Source: Flavobacteriales bacterium
Lineage (GTDB): Bacteria > Bacteroidota > Bacteroidia > UBA10329
DNA length: 64,000 nucleotides
Direction: 5' to 3'
Assembly (NCBI GenBank): GCA_021739695.1
Contig: JAIPBM010000007.1
Location: 123,361-187,360, forward strand
Part shown: positions 1-8,097 of the stretch, piece after piece
Layout of the letters: each line of letters opens with the position of its first letter
Numbering within the stretch: position 1 is the first letter of the stretch
Translations under genes and position numbers: made by a program
Notes under the pieces: generated by a model
Database searches by the model: none
Told to the model about the DNA's origin: nothing
What the model saw: the letters and a program-made list of their open reading frames with translations, nothing else

Positions 1-395
1 AGATAACCACCATCCACCAATGTATCTGTAGAATACTTATGTTCAAACGCAATCCACGAGGTTTGATAGGAATAATTATCGTTAGACGGAATCATCACCA
101 CCAATTCACTTCTAAGACTATCAGCATAGGAATTAACTGAATCGGTTACCCAGCCGATTTCGTTATCAAAAAACGACTTCGATGTGGTTCCATAGACCCA
201 TGCATTACTCGAATCACTCGTGTTCACCGAAAACAGGTGCGGTTCATTGATCGGAGAAATATTGGCAGCAATTCCGCCATCATAACCATCAATTTCAACC
301 AACGGAACATCTCCGGGATTAACGTGATACCATGTTTGGGATTTGACTGTTGTAAAACAAAAAACAAAAAGAAATACCGATGTAAGAAGTCTCAT
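1..395 (-). CDS. secreted protein, 5' part only (runs off the left edge)
   Basis: An open frame starts at an ATG at 395 and runs to the window edge without a stop, giving 131 complete codons. The first 20 residues form a classic signal peptide: MRLL, then a hydrophobic stretch (VFLFVFCFTTV), then KSQ as a likely cleavage site. The mature part has many aromatic, Asp, Asn and Ser residues, as in exported Bacteroidota proteins. No domain is recognised in the visible part. The C-terminus, where a T9SS sorting domain would sit, lies outside the window, so secretion across the outer membrane is only an inference. It is transcribed away from the neighbouring Xre-like gene's 3' end region. Confidence 0.7.
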   Translation of the reverse strand, partial: MRLLTSVFLFVFCFTTVKSQTWYHVNPGDVPLVEIDGYDGGIAANISPINEPHLFSVNTSDSSNAWVYGTTSKSFFDNEIGWVTDSVNSYADSLRSELVVMIPSNDNYSYQTSWIAFEHKYSTDTLVDGGY

Positions 396-466
396 ACAGT
401 CAAAAATACTCAATCTTAGAACGAGTTGTTATTGCTTGTATCTATCTCTTTCGCAAAACCCACCCG

Positions 467-811
467 TCACTTCCGGCTCCTCATCTCCTCCAGCTGTTTC
501 ATCAGCCGTTCCACCTCTGCCTGAGAAAGGTTCTCCAATAGATCCTGTGGACTGTGAACAATCGGACCTCGCATTAGCCCTGCGAGGTAAGACAACTGCT
601 CATTCCCGTCAGGTTCATACCTGAACAATTCATTCGGTGTGCATTCAAAGGCCTTGCACAGTTTAAACAAATGGTCAATTCCAACCGATTTCGCAGATCC
701 ATCAAGTAGTCTTCTAGCCTGTTTGTAGCTGAATCCACGTTTGGAAAGCCACACGTTTCCAAATTTTACTCCGCGCATTTTTAGTAGTCTATTCACATCC
801 AATCGTATCAT
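467..811 (-). CDS. small Xre/Cro-type helix-turn-helix regulator
   Basis: This 114-residue protein reads as a single DNA-binding domain. It starts MIRLDVNRLLKMRG, has a helix-turn-helix signature around FSYKQARRLLDG and continues GIDHLFKLCKAFECTPNELF, the usual end of an Xre/Cro HTH_3 domain. A polar, helical C-terminal tail (LSQAEVERLMKQLEEMRSRK) could be a dimerisation helix. I chose the ATG at 811; the frame stays open upstream to 931, but that part has no protein-like character and runs into the 21-bp repeat array. The gene is divergent from mrp, with the repeat array between them, so autoregulation or control of mrp is possible. The target is unknown. Confidence 0.75.
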   Translation of the reverse strand: MIRLDVNRLLKMRGVKFGNVWLSKRGFSYKQARRLLDGSAKSVGIDHLFKLCKAFECTPNELFRYEPDGNEQLSYLAGLMRGPIVHSPQDLLENLSQAEVERLMKQLEEMRSRK

Positions 812-874
812 AACAGTATCATTTAAACACAAATACAACGGCCCACCCCCTTCTTTAGTGTGCTCAACCAACGC

Positions 875-1105
875 TTCCTGTCTCCCAAAAGATGGCACTT
901 GCCTCTTATGGGCCACTCTTTGCCAATCCACTTCTGCTCAGTGCCTCGCTAAAGACACTTTAAGTCTCACCACAGATTCTTTCTGCCTCCCTACCGATGC
1001 TTTCTGCCTCGCCACTCATACTCTTTGCCTCGGAATTTCTACTTATTGCCTCGCCACTTCTGCTCAATGCCTGGCCATAGACGTTCTTAGCCTCCCCACT
1101 TCCAC
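875..1105. repeat. 21-bp imperfect tandem repeat, about 11 units
   Basis: Units of exactly 21 bp follow each other without a gap, beginning at 875, 896, 917, 938, 959, 980, 1001, 1022, 1043, 1064 and 1085. The best conserved part is TGCCTC at unit positions 5-10, often followed by GCCACTTC. A related, isolated copy of CCTCACCACTTC lies near 1155. The period is two turns of B-DNA, so the conserved core would face one side of the helix. The array fills most of the gap between the divergent Xre-like gene and mrp. The frame through it stays open only because 21 is a multiple of three; I do not call it coding. Confidence 0.75.
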
Positions 1106-1185
1106 CCGTCACATCATCATTTCGTCATCATCATTACAGTTCAAATCTTCATCACTTCAGGTCCTCACCACTTCAAACCGATCAC

Positions 1186-1193
1186 TACCTTTG
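1186..1193 (+). promoter_or_regulatory. -7 promoter element (TAnnTTTG) of mrp
   Basis: TACCTTTG matches the Bacteroidota -7 consensus and lies only 8 nt before the mrp ATG. No TTG is seen at the -33 distance. If used, the transcript would have almost no leader. Confidence 0.45.
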
Positions 1194-1201
1194 CCTTTAG
1201 A

Positions 1202-2302
1202 ATGAATCTAAATAAGCAGAGTGTAGCAGAGGCCCTTCAGGCCGTAAAGTCGCCAGCTGGTAATGTCAGCATTACAGAAAGTGGCGAATTGAAGAATATT
1301 CAAGTTTTCGGAAAAGAGATCGACATTGATCTGGAAGTAAAGAGTCCAGCACTCAACATTCGGAAGAAACTCGAAAGCGACATCAATACCGTGCTTTTCG
1401 AAGCATTTGGTAATGTGACGGTCCGTATAAACATTGCTGCCAAACCCATTCAGCAAGGACCGCAAGGACCACCCACATTAAGCAAGGTCAAAAACATCAT
1501 TGCTGTTGCTTCGGGCAAGGGCGGAGTGGGAAAAAGCACCGTCACAGCCAACTTGTCCGTTGGCCTCGCAAAGCAGGGCTTTAAGGTCGGATTGATAGAT
1601 GCAGACATCTACGGACCAAGCATGCCGCTGATGTTCGATATCGTCAGCGAAAAACCAAAAGTTACGGTCATCGAAGGCAAGCAATACATGCTTCCTGTAG
1701 AAAGTTATGGCGTGAAGGTGATGAGCATCGGCTTCTTTTCCGACCCAACACAGGCCATTGTGTGGCGCGGACCCATGGCTACCAAAGCCCTCAAGCAAAT
1801 GTTTGGCGATGTGTGGTGGGATGAACTCGACTACCTCCTACTCGACCTGCCTCCCGGAACGGGAGATGTGCACTTGACCATTGTGCAAGCAGTTCCTGTA
1901 ACGGGAGCCGTTGTTGTTAGCACGCCACAGGAAGTTGCATTAACGGATGCCCGTAAAGGTGTGGCGATGTTCCGCCTTGATAGCATCAACGTGCCCGTTC
2001 TGGGATTGATAGAGAATATGGCGTGGTTCACCCCTGCCGAATTGCCCGACAACAAGTATTACATCTTCGGAAAAGATGGCGTAAAAGGCTTGGCAGAACA
2101 GATCAATGTTCCTTTACTCGGACAGATTCCGTTGGTTCAGTCCGTTCGCGAAGCGGGAGACGTAGGAAGACCTGCCCTGCTTCAGGATTCAACCCCGATT
2201 GCACAGGTTTTCAAAGACCTTGCCCTTGCTGTCAATCACGAAGTTGAAAAGCGCAACGCAACACGCGAAGCCACCAAGCGTGTAGAAATCACTACACGAT
2301 AA
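1202..2302 (+). CDS. mrp: Mrp/ApbC-type P-loop ATPase, iron-sulfur cluster carrier family
   Basis: A 366-residue protein of normal length for Mrp/ApbC/NBP35 carriers. Residues 1-80 form the MIP18/DUF59-like domain. The deviant Walker A GKGGVGKST is at residues 105-113, followed by DADIYGPSMP, the Walker B region LLLDLPPGTGDVH and STPQEVALTDARKG. Family members carry Fe-S clusters to apoproteins using ATP. This protein contains no cysteine at all; where a CxxC pair sits in E. coli-type Mrp, the text reads NMAWFTPAELPDNKYYIFG. The next gene encodes an Nfu-type scaffold 10 nt downstream and the Fe-S enzyme KorAB follows, so the Fe-S context is strong even though the cluster-binding pair is missing. 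Confidence 0.92.
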   Translation: MNLNKQSVAEALQAVKSPAGNVSITESGELKNIQVFGKEIDIDLEVKSPALNIRKKLESDINTVLFEAFGNVTVRINIAAKPIQQGPQGPPTLSKVKNIIAVASGKGGVGKSTVTANLSVGLAKQGFKVGLIDADIYGPSMPLMFDIVSEKPKVTVIEGKQYMLPVESYGVKVMSIGFFSDPTQAIVWRGPMATKALKQMFGDVWWDELDYLLLDLPPGTGDVHLTIVQAVPVTGAVVVSTPQEVALTDARKGVAMFRLDSINVPVLGLIENMAWFTPAELPDNKYYIFGKDGVKGLAEQINVPLLGQIPLVQSVREAGDVGRPALLQDSTPIAQVFKDLALAVNHEVEKRNATREATKRVEITTR

Positions 2303-2312
2303 ACAAAGTAAG

Positions 2313-2552
2313 ATGGATATGGAACTACGAGATAAAGTGGAGGAAGCATTGGAAACGATGCGTCCTTTTCTTGCTGCCGATGGTGGCGACATGGAACTGG
2401 TGAACATAACCGATGATATGGTGGTTCAATTACGTCTGCTCGGTTCTTGCAAAAGCTGTAACATGAGCGAAATGACGTTGAAAGCAGGTGTTGAAGAAGC
2501 CGTAAAACGTTCTGTACCTCAAATAACTGCCGTAGAAGCCATCGATCACTGA
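2313..2552 (+). CDS. NifU C-terminal-domain (Nfu-type) Fe-S scaffold
   Basis: A 79-residue stand-alone Nfu domain: N-terminal helix with EEALETMRPFLAADGGD, then a beta strand pair and GSCKSCNMSEMTLK. The CxxC at residues 46-49 is the pair that holds a bridging [4Fe-4S] cluster between two protomers in this family. It begins 10 nt after mrp, so the two are almost certainly co-transcribed and together would assemble and hand over clusters in the cytoplasm. It lacks the A-type N-terminal domain of E. coli NfuA, hence no symbol. Confidence 0.92.
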   Translation: MDMELRDKVEEALETMRPFLAADGGDMELVNITDDMVVQLRLLGSCKSCNMSEMTLKAGVEEAVKRSVPQITAVEAIDH

Positions 2553-2607
2553 TTCAATTACTCATCATTTTACTGATAACCGTCAAGGTTTTCCTCGTTT
2601 AGCAAAC

Positions 2608-2615
2608 TACCTTTG
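2608..2615 (+). promoter_or_regulatory. -7 promoter element (TAnnTTTG) of korA
   Basis: TACCTTTG lies 17 nt before the korA ATG, in the 80-bp gap after the nfu-like gene. No clear TTG at -33. Confidence 0.5.
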
Positions 2616-2632
2616 CGCCCTCAATAAAACGT

Positions 2633-4489
2633 ATGTCTGCCACTTTAGAAAAAGCCAAAGAAATAACGATCCTGTTTGCGGGCGATTCCGGAGACGGAAT
2701 TCAACTTACAGGAACGCAATTCACCGATACGAACGCACTCTTCGGAAATGACCTGAGTACGTTCCCGAATTTCCCTGCCGAAATACGCGCCCCGCAAGGC
2801 ACTTTGGCCGGAGTTTCCGGTTTCCAACTGCATTACGGAAGCATCGAGATCTTTACCCCTGGTGATGAGTGCGATGCCTTGGTTGTGATGAATGCTGCAG
2901 CCCTCAAAGCCAACCTGAAGAGCCTTAAAAAAGGTGGTATCATTATCGCCAACATCGATGGATTCGACCCAAAGAATCTGCGTTTGGCGAAGGTGGAAAG
3001 CGGCATCAGCGCATTGGAAGACGGTTCGCTCAGCAACTACAAGGTTTACCCGATAGAGGTGACCAAACTGACCAAAGAATGCTTAAAAGACAGCGGCCTC
3101 GGTCAGAAAGATATCGACAGAACCAAGAACATGTTTGTACTTGGCTACGTGTTGTGGATGTTCGACCGATCATTGGATCCGACCCTAAAATACCTTTCAG
3201 AAAAATTTAAGAAGAAACCAGAAATTGTAGAAGCCAACAGCAAAGTACTGCGAGCTGGATACAATTTTGGCGATACGACCGAAACGCCAACCACGCGCTT
3301 CAGTGTCGAAAAGGCGCAAATGCCAAAAGGCGTTTACCGCAATATCATGGGCAACGAAGCAACTGCCCTCGGTTTGATTGCGGCTACGCAACGTGCCGGA
3401 TTGGAGCTTTTTTACGGTAGTTATCCGATCACACCTGCTTCAGATATTCTGCATGAATTGGCCAAACGCAAGAATTTTGGCGTAAAAACCTTTCAGGCCG
3501 AAGATGAAATTGCAGCGGTGGCTTCGGCCATTGGCGCTTCGTTTGGTGGCGCGTTGGGAATCACCGCATCAAGCGGTCCTGGTATTGCCTTGAAAGGCGA
3601 AGCCATCGGATTGGCGTTGATGTTGGAATTGCCATTGGTAATCGTAAACGTACAGCGTGGTGGTCCATCAACTGGACTTCCAACTAAAACGGAACAAGCA
3701 GACCTTTTGCAGGCCGTTTATGGCCGAAATGGCGAATCTCCAGTGGCTGTGATTGCCGCAGCAACACCAGCAGATTGCTTCAACATGGCATTCGAAGCCT
3801 GCAGATTGGCTGTGGAACACATGACACCGGTTTTCTTCCTGTCTGATGGCTATTTGGCCAATGGCGCAGAGCCTTGGCGTTTCCCAACAGAAGATGAATT
3901 ACCTGCATTCCACGGAAATTTCGCCACTCCAAGCGATCTGAAAGACGGAGAATATCTGCCTTATGAGCGAGATGAGAACCTTGTCCGCAAATGGGCTATT
4001 CCAGGAACAGTTGGATTGGAGCATCGTGTGGGTGGAATTGAAAAGCAGGACGGAACGGGCAACATCAGCTACGACCCAGACAATCACCAGCACATGGTGA
4101 ATACACGGGCAAAAAAGATCGGTAACATCGCCAATAATATTCCACTGCAGGATATTGAATTAGGTGAAGCAAAAGGAAAAGTGCTGATTCTCGGTTGGGG
4201 ATCAACATTTGGAGCAATTAAAGCGGCTACCAAAGAACTTATCGCGGAAGGACATTCCGTTTCGCACGCCCACATCCGCTATTTATTCCCTTTCCCAAAG
4301 AATATTGAAGAGGTATTAAGAAGTTTTGACACCGTTCTTATTCCCGAAATGAACATGGGACAATTGAACATGATGATTCGCAGCCAATTCCTTATTCCAA
4401 CGGAGTCACTAAATAAGGTGAAGGGAATTCCTTTTAGCAAAGACGAGGTTAAGAATAAGGTTCTGGAAATACTGGCACACCCAGCGTAA
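2633..4489 (+). CDS. korA: 2-oxoacid:ferredoxin oxidoreductase, alpha subunit (gamma-alpha fusion)
   Basis: A 618-residue subunit in which the gamma domain (about residues 1-190, with FAGDSGDGIQLTG near the start) is fused ahead of the alpha/pyrimidine-binding domain (from about 230, with GNEATALGLIAA, YPITPASDILHELA and ITASSGPGIALKGE). With the beta subunit it oxidatively decarboxylates a 2-oxoacid to an acyl-CoA and reduces ferredoxin, in the cytoplasm. This two-subunit KorAB form is often the 2-oxoglutarate enzyme, but substrate cannot be fixed from sequence. The beta gene is not adjacent: a membrane-protein gene lies between them. Confidence 0.93.
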   Translation: MSATLEKAKEITILFAGDSGDGIQLTGTQFTDTNALFGNDLSTFPNFPAEIRAPQGTLAGVSGFQLHYGSIEIFTPGDECDALVVMNAAALKANLKSLKKGGIIIANIDGFDPKNLRLAKVESGISALEDGSLSNYKVYPIEVTKLTKECLKDSGLGQKDIDRTKNMFVLGYVLWMFDRSLDPTLKYLSEKFKKKPEIVEANSKVLRAGYNFGDTTETPTTRFSVEKAQMPKGVYRNIMGNEATALGLIAATQRAGLELFYGSYPITPASDILHELAKRKNFGVKTFQAEDEIAAVASAIGASFGGALGITASSGPGIALKGEAIGLALMLELPLVIVNVQRGGPSTGLPTKTEQADLLQAVYGRNGESPVAVIAAATPADCFNMAFEACRLAVEHMTPVFFLSDGYLANGAEPWRFPTEDELPAFHGNFATPSDLKDGEYLPYERDENLVRKWAIPGTVGLEHRVGGIEKQDGTGNISYDPDNHQHMVNTRAKKIGNIANNIPLQDIELGEAKGKVLILGWGSTFGAIKAATKELIAEGHSVSHAHIRYLFPFPKNIEEVLRSFDTVLIPEMNMGQLNMMIRSQFLIPTESLNKVKGIPFSKDEVKNKVLEILAHPA

Positions 4490-4490
4490 A

Positions 4491-4961
4491 ATGTGGCTCA
4501 AGTTTTTGACATTTTTCTTATTTGGTTTTAGTGGCATGACATTCTTCTTGTACGCAAAAATTCAGGCTGGGAAAATATTGAGCTTTGAGCAACAAATTAG
4601 CCAGCGATACCCGGAGGAGAAGGTTGAAGTTGGTGAACTAAAAACTTCTTTACCCACTGACATTTCGGACTGGTCGGATGAGGATGTTAGAGAATTTGGA
4701 AGAAAGTCTGGATTATGGCCTGTTGGAACTTTCTTTGCGCATCCACGGATTCAAAGGTTGGGAGTCGGAATTTTCATCGGCAGCGTTTTGAGCACATTTT
4801 ATTTGATGGGCTGGAAATTTGGGATTGTCTTGACCCTATCAATTCCAATAACAAATTTTGTTGCGATGGAGATATTGAAAGGAAAGGTTCAATTCCTATC
4901 CTTTCTGACGCTTATTTCAGCAGTAGTTTTATTCATATTGGTCGCGACCAATAATTTGTAA
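4491..4961 (+). CDS. membrane protein of unknown function, between korA and korB
   Basis: A 156-residue protein starting 1 nt after the korA stop and ending 4 nt before korB, so it is surely in the same transcript. It has one hydrophobic segment at the N-terminus (FLTFFLFGFSGMTFFLYA), a polar middle of about 70 residues with DWSDEDVREFGRKSG, and about three membrane segments in the second half. I recognise no family and see no cysteine pairs, haem or cluster-binding motif. Possible roles include anchoring the oxidoreductase, but there is no direct evidence. Confidence 0.7.
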   Translation: MWLKFLTFFLFGFSGMTFFLYAKIQAGKILSFEQQISQRYPEEKVEVGELKTSLPTDISDWSDEDVREFGRKSGLWPVGTFFAHPRIQRLGVGIFIGSVLSTFYLMGWKFGIVLTLSIPITNFVAMEILKGKVQFLSFLTLISAVVLFILVATNNL

Positions 4962-4965
4962 TTAA

Positions 4966-5991
4966 ATGGCAGAAGTATTGAATGGCGAATTGACCGCCAA
5001 AGATTTTGAAACGGATCAGGAAGTAAGATGGTGCCCAGGTTGTGGCGATTACTCCATCCTGAAGCAAGTGCAAAAAGTAATTCCAGAGCTTGGTGTAAAG
5101 CGCGAAGACGTAGTTTTCATTTCAGGCATCGGTTGCAGCAGCCGCTTTCCTTATTATATGAATACCTACGGAATGCACAGCATCCACGGTCGTGCCCCGG
5201 CTGTGGTAAGTGGGTTGAAAGCCACAAATCCTGACCTGAGTGTTTGGATGATCACGGGTGATGGTGACGCCCTTTCCATCGGTGGAAACCATTTGATCCA
5301 CATGTTGAGAAGAAACTTCAACATCAACATACTTCTTTTCAATAACCAGATATATGGTCTGACAAAAGGGCAATATTCGCCCACTTCGGAAGAAGGAAAA
5401 ACCACCAAGTCTACCCCAATGGGTTCGTTGGATCATCCGTTCAATCCGGCAGCGCTGTGTATTGGTGCTGATTCTACGTTCTACGCCAGAACAATGGATC
5501 GCGACCCGATTCATTTGCGCGATGTGCTTTCTCGTGCCAACGCACACAAGGGCACTTCGATGGTAGAGATCTATCAGAACTGTAATGTGTTCAATGATGG
5601 CGCCTTTTTCGGTATGACCGATAAGGCGACAAAAGGACAACAGACACTTTTTGTGGAACACGGAAAGCCATTGATCTTTGGAGAGAACAGAGAATTCGGA
5701 ATCAAACTAGATGGGTTCAAACCAGTTATCGTAAATATGGATTCTGTCAGCGAGAACGACCTTTGGATCCATGACGAAACCGATCGTGCCAAGGCAAACA
5801 TTCTAATTCGCTTTTACGGAGACCCAACCTTGGAAGGAAACTTCCCACGGCCATTCGGAATTTTCTATACTGAAGAAAGACATTGCTACGAAGATCAGCT
5901 CATTGAGCAGATCGGCATGGCAAAACAAAAGCTTGGCAAAGGAGATCTGAACGCTCTGTTGAGAGGAAATAATACCTGGACGATCAGTTGA
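4966..5991 (+). CDS. korB: 2-oxoacid:ferredoxin oxidoreductase, beta subunit
   Basis: A 341-residue beta subunit. WCPGCGDYSIL near residue 23 is the family's N-terminal signature, CSSRFPYYMNTYGMHSIHGR follows, and GDGDALSIGGNHL then NNQIYGLTKGQ form the thiamine diphosphate and magnesium binding fold. It pairs with KorA to make acyl-CoA and reduced ferredoxin from a 2-oxoacid. The cluster-coordinating cysteines typical of KorB (CPGC and the later cysteines) are present. It ends 6 nt before the convergent lipoprotein gene; CGATCAGTTGATCG at its 3' end is a small dyad without a T-run. Confidence 0.93.
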   Translation: MAEVLNGELTAKDFETDQEVRWCPGCGDYSILKQVQKVIPELGVKREDVVFISGIGCSSRFPYYMNTYGMHSIHGRAPAVVSGLKATNPDLSVWMITGDGDALSIGGNHLIHMLRRNFNINILLFNNQIYGLTKGQYSPTSEEGKTTKSTPMGSLDHPFNPAALCIGADSTFYARTMDRDPIHLRDVLSRANAHKGTSMVEIYQNCNVFNDGAFFGMTDKATKGQQTLFVEHGKPLIFGENREFGIKLDGFKPVIVNMDSVSENDLWIHDETDRAKANILIRFYGDPTLEGNFPRPFGIFYTEERHCYEDQLIEQIGMAKQKLGKGDLNALLRGNNTWTIS

Positions 5992-5997
5992 TCGACA

Positions 5998-6396
5998 TCA
6001 ATTCGGAACGAACTCGAACTGACGCTCGTTACTAGACCCAAGGTCAGTAACATTAAAATGGTCCTCATCCAAACGGTTGACCTTGAAAACGCGCGTCTGA
6101 TTGTTGTCGCTCATCGTCACTTGATTGATACCATCCGAAAAATCCCACGAGCCTGTATTGGTTACAAGATTCTCGCCCACTGATGGCTTGAACATTTCTG
6201 TAAACTGACCTGTACTTCCGAAGTTCAGCGTGTAATTCACATGCACGTCCAAATAGCTGGAAGTAACGTCCTGGCCATTCGTAAATACTTTGGAGATTGT
6301 CCAAGTTTGAGCAATGTGCGTTCTGGCCTGCTCCAACTTTGTAGCGCAACCAATACTTGCCATCGTTACCAATAAAAACATTACCGTCTTTCTCAT
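5998..6396 (-). CDS. small lipoprotein, lipocalin-like
   Basis: A 132-residue protein with a lipoprotein signal peptide: MRKTVMFLLVTMASIGC, the cysteine at residue 17 being the probable lipidated residue. The mature part alternates short beta strands (VNYTLNFGSTGQFTEMF, GSWDFSDGINQVTMSD, TRVFKVNRLDEDHFNVTD), the pattern of the small lipocalin-like/DUF4923-type domains common in Bacteroidota. No function is known from sequence. It is 12 nt downstream of nadE on the same strand and is likely its operon partner. Confidence 0.75.
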   Translation of the reverse strand: MRKTVMFLLVTMASIGCATKLEQARTHIAQTWTISKVFTNGQDVTSSYLDVHVNYTLNFGSTGQFTEMFKPSVGENLVTNTGSWDFSDGINQVTMSDNNQTRVFKVNRLDEDHFNVTDLGSSNERQFEFVPN

Positions 6397-6408
6397 CCTT
6401 CAATCCTT

Positions 6409-8049
6409 TTAGCAAAGATACTTACCCACTATTGGTACTCTTCGGCCCATGCCGAACGCTTTTTTACTTACACGTAGTATTGGCGGTGTTTGATACCGCT
6501 TGTATTCGTTCAAATTTACAAGTCTGAGAATTCTATTCACTAAGCTTTGGTCAAATCCCATGGCAATGATCTCGGCAGGACCTTTACGCTTTTCAATGTA
6601 CTCGATCAGAATCTCATCCAATATGTGGTATTCAGGAAGAGAATCAGAGTCTTTTTGATCCGGTCTCAATTCGGCACTGGGCGCTTTGGTGATGATATTC
6701 TCAGGGATCACTTCTCCGTTCCGATTGATCCATCGCGCCAATTCGTACACTTCTGTTTTATAAAGGTCAGCAATCACCGAAAGTCCCCCATTCATATCAC
6801 CGTAAATGGTCGAATAGCCGACCGCGCACTCGCTCTTGTTTGATGTATTCAACAGGATGTTTCCAAACTTGTTCGAAACTGCCATCAAAAGCACACCACG
6901 GATTCTTGCCTGAAGGTTCTCTTCTGCCAAATTGAATGGCAGATCGCCAAAAACGGGTAAAAGATCTTGTCGGAAATTGTTGAAGAGATTCTCGATAGAT
7001 ACGATCTCGTATTGCGTTCCAAGATGCTGCGAAAGGGTTATTGAATCGCCTATGGAATGCTCCGAAGAGAATTCGGAAGGCATCAGCAACGAGCGGACAT
7101 TTTCTGCGCCCAAAGCTTTCTGCGCTAAGTAAAGAACTACGGCAGAATCGATTCCTCCAGAAAGTCCGATAACCGCCTTAGTAAAACCTAATTTGGAGAA
7201 ATAATCACTTATTCCCAGAACGATCGCATCATGAATTCGCTCAATCTTCGACCGACCATCAATCTTCTTTTTCTCTCCTGTCAATTTCAGGTTCCCATCA
7301 AAATGGAAGGTTGCTGAATCCTCTTCGAAATAGTCCAATTCGTGCAACAATTCTCCGCTGGAACTGAGTGCCATCGATCCACCATCAAAAATCAATTCCG
7401 TTTGAGCGCCAACATGATTGGTGTAAACGATAGGTAAACCATATTTCAGGCAATTCTTTTCTAGAATTCGAATGCGATCTTCCCGATGTGAAAAATCAAA
7501 AGGCGAAGCCGCGATGTTTACCATCAATTGTGGCTCGTACCTCATCAGTTCATCCATCGGACTAGTGATGTACAATGGATCTTCGATGTTCCAAAGATCC
7601 TCGCAAATGGTAAGCGCAATCCGAATTCCGTTCACCTCAACTACATCAAATTCGCGGTTCGGCTCAAAATATCGGTACTCGTCAAAAATGTCGTAGTTGG
7701 GCAAAAGCGACTTCTTCACCACTTGTTTTATCTGGCCATCTGCCAAAACAAAAGCTGCGTTGTAAAGCCTTTTCCCACTCACATCAGCGTTGCGCAATGG
7801 CGCACCGACAACGGCTGTAATCCCAACACATTCGACTGCAATGTTCGCAACGGCTTGCTCGCAACGAAGGATGAAATCTTCAAATTCGAGAAAATCTCTT
7901 GGTGGATAACCACAGACCGAAAGCTCGGAGAAAACAATCAGATCAACAGCGTCTTTCTTGGCTTTTCCAATCTCACCAACGATTTTCAGAACGTTCTGTT
8001 CGAAGTTTCCGATGTGATAATTGAGCTGAGAAAGGCGAATCTGCATCAT
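6409..8049 (-). CDS. nadE: glutamine-dependent NAD+ synthetase
   Basis: A 546-residue two-domain enzyme. The N-terminal nitrilase-like glutaminase carries the Glu (FSELSVCGYPP), Lys (KKSLLPNYDIFDEYRYF) and Cys (ALTICEDLWN) of the catalytic triad. The C-terminal synthetase has the pyrophosphatase P-loop GLSGGIDSA near residue 297 and later NTSNKSECAVGYSTIYGD. It amidates nicotinate adenine dinucleotide to NAD+ using glutamine and ATP. Two adjacent ATGs (8049 and 8046) are possible starts. It lies upstream of the small lipoprotein and near the gliding genes gldB/gldC. Confidence 0.95.
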   Translation of the reverse strand: MMQIRLSQLNYHIGNFEQNVLKIVGEIGKAKKDAVDLIVFSELSVCGYPPRDFLEFEDFILRCEQAVANIAVECVGITAVVGAPLRNADVSGKRLYNAAFVLADGQIKQVVKKSLLPNYDIFDEYRYFEPNREFDVVEVNGIRIALTICEDLWNIEDPLYITSPMDELMRYEPQLMVNIAASPFDFSHREDRIRILEKNCLKYGLPIVYTNHVGAQTELIFDGGSMALSSSGELLHELDYFEEDSATFHFDGNLKLTGEKKKIDGRSKIERIHDAIVLGISDYFSKLGFTKAVIGLSGGIDSAVVLYLAQKALGAENVRSLLMPSEFSSEHSIGDSITLSQHLGTQYEIVSIENLFNNFRQDLLPVFGDLPFNLAEENLQARIRGVLLMAVSNKFGNILLNTSNKSECAVGYSTIYGDMNGGLSVIADLYKTEVYELARWINRNGEVIPENIITKAPSAELRPDQKDSDSLPEYHILDEILIEYIEKRKGPAEIIAMGFDQSLVNRILRLVNLNEYKRYQTPPILRVSKKAFGMGRRVPIVGKYLC

Positions 8050-8097
8050 GAAAAAGCCGAGGTATTATGCTCGGCAAATGTAATGGGATGAAGCGGA

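Noticed and set aside
812..931. 40-codon N-terminal extension of the Xre-like gene
   Set aside because: It has no domain character and enters the repeat array; the ATG at 811 gives a normal HTH protein.
741..1205. 154-codon open frame with a seven-residue repeat before mrp
   Set aside because: It stays open because the 21-bp repeat is a multiple of three; composition is cysteine-, threonine- and leucine-rich without any protein character, and it covers the divergent promoter region.
5122..5661. 179-codon frame on the minus strand inside korB
   Set aside because: Antisense shadow of korB without any supporting motif.
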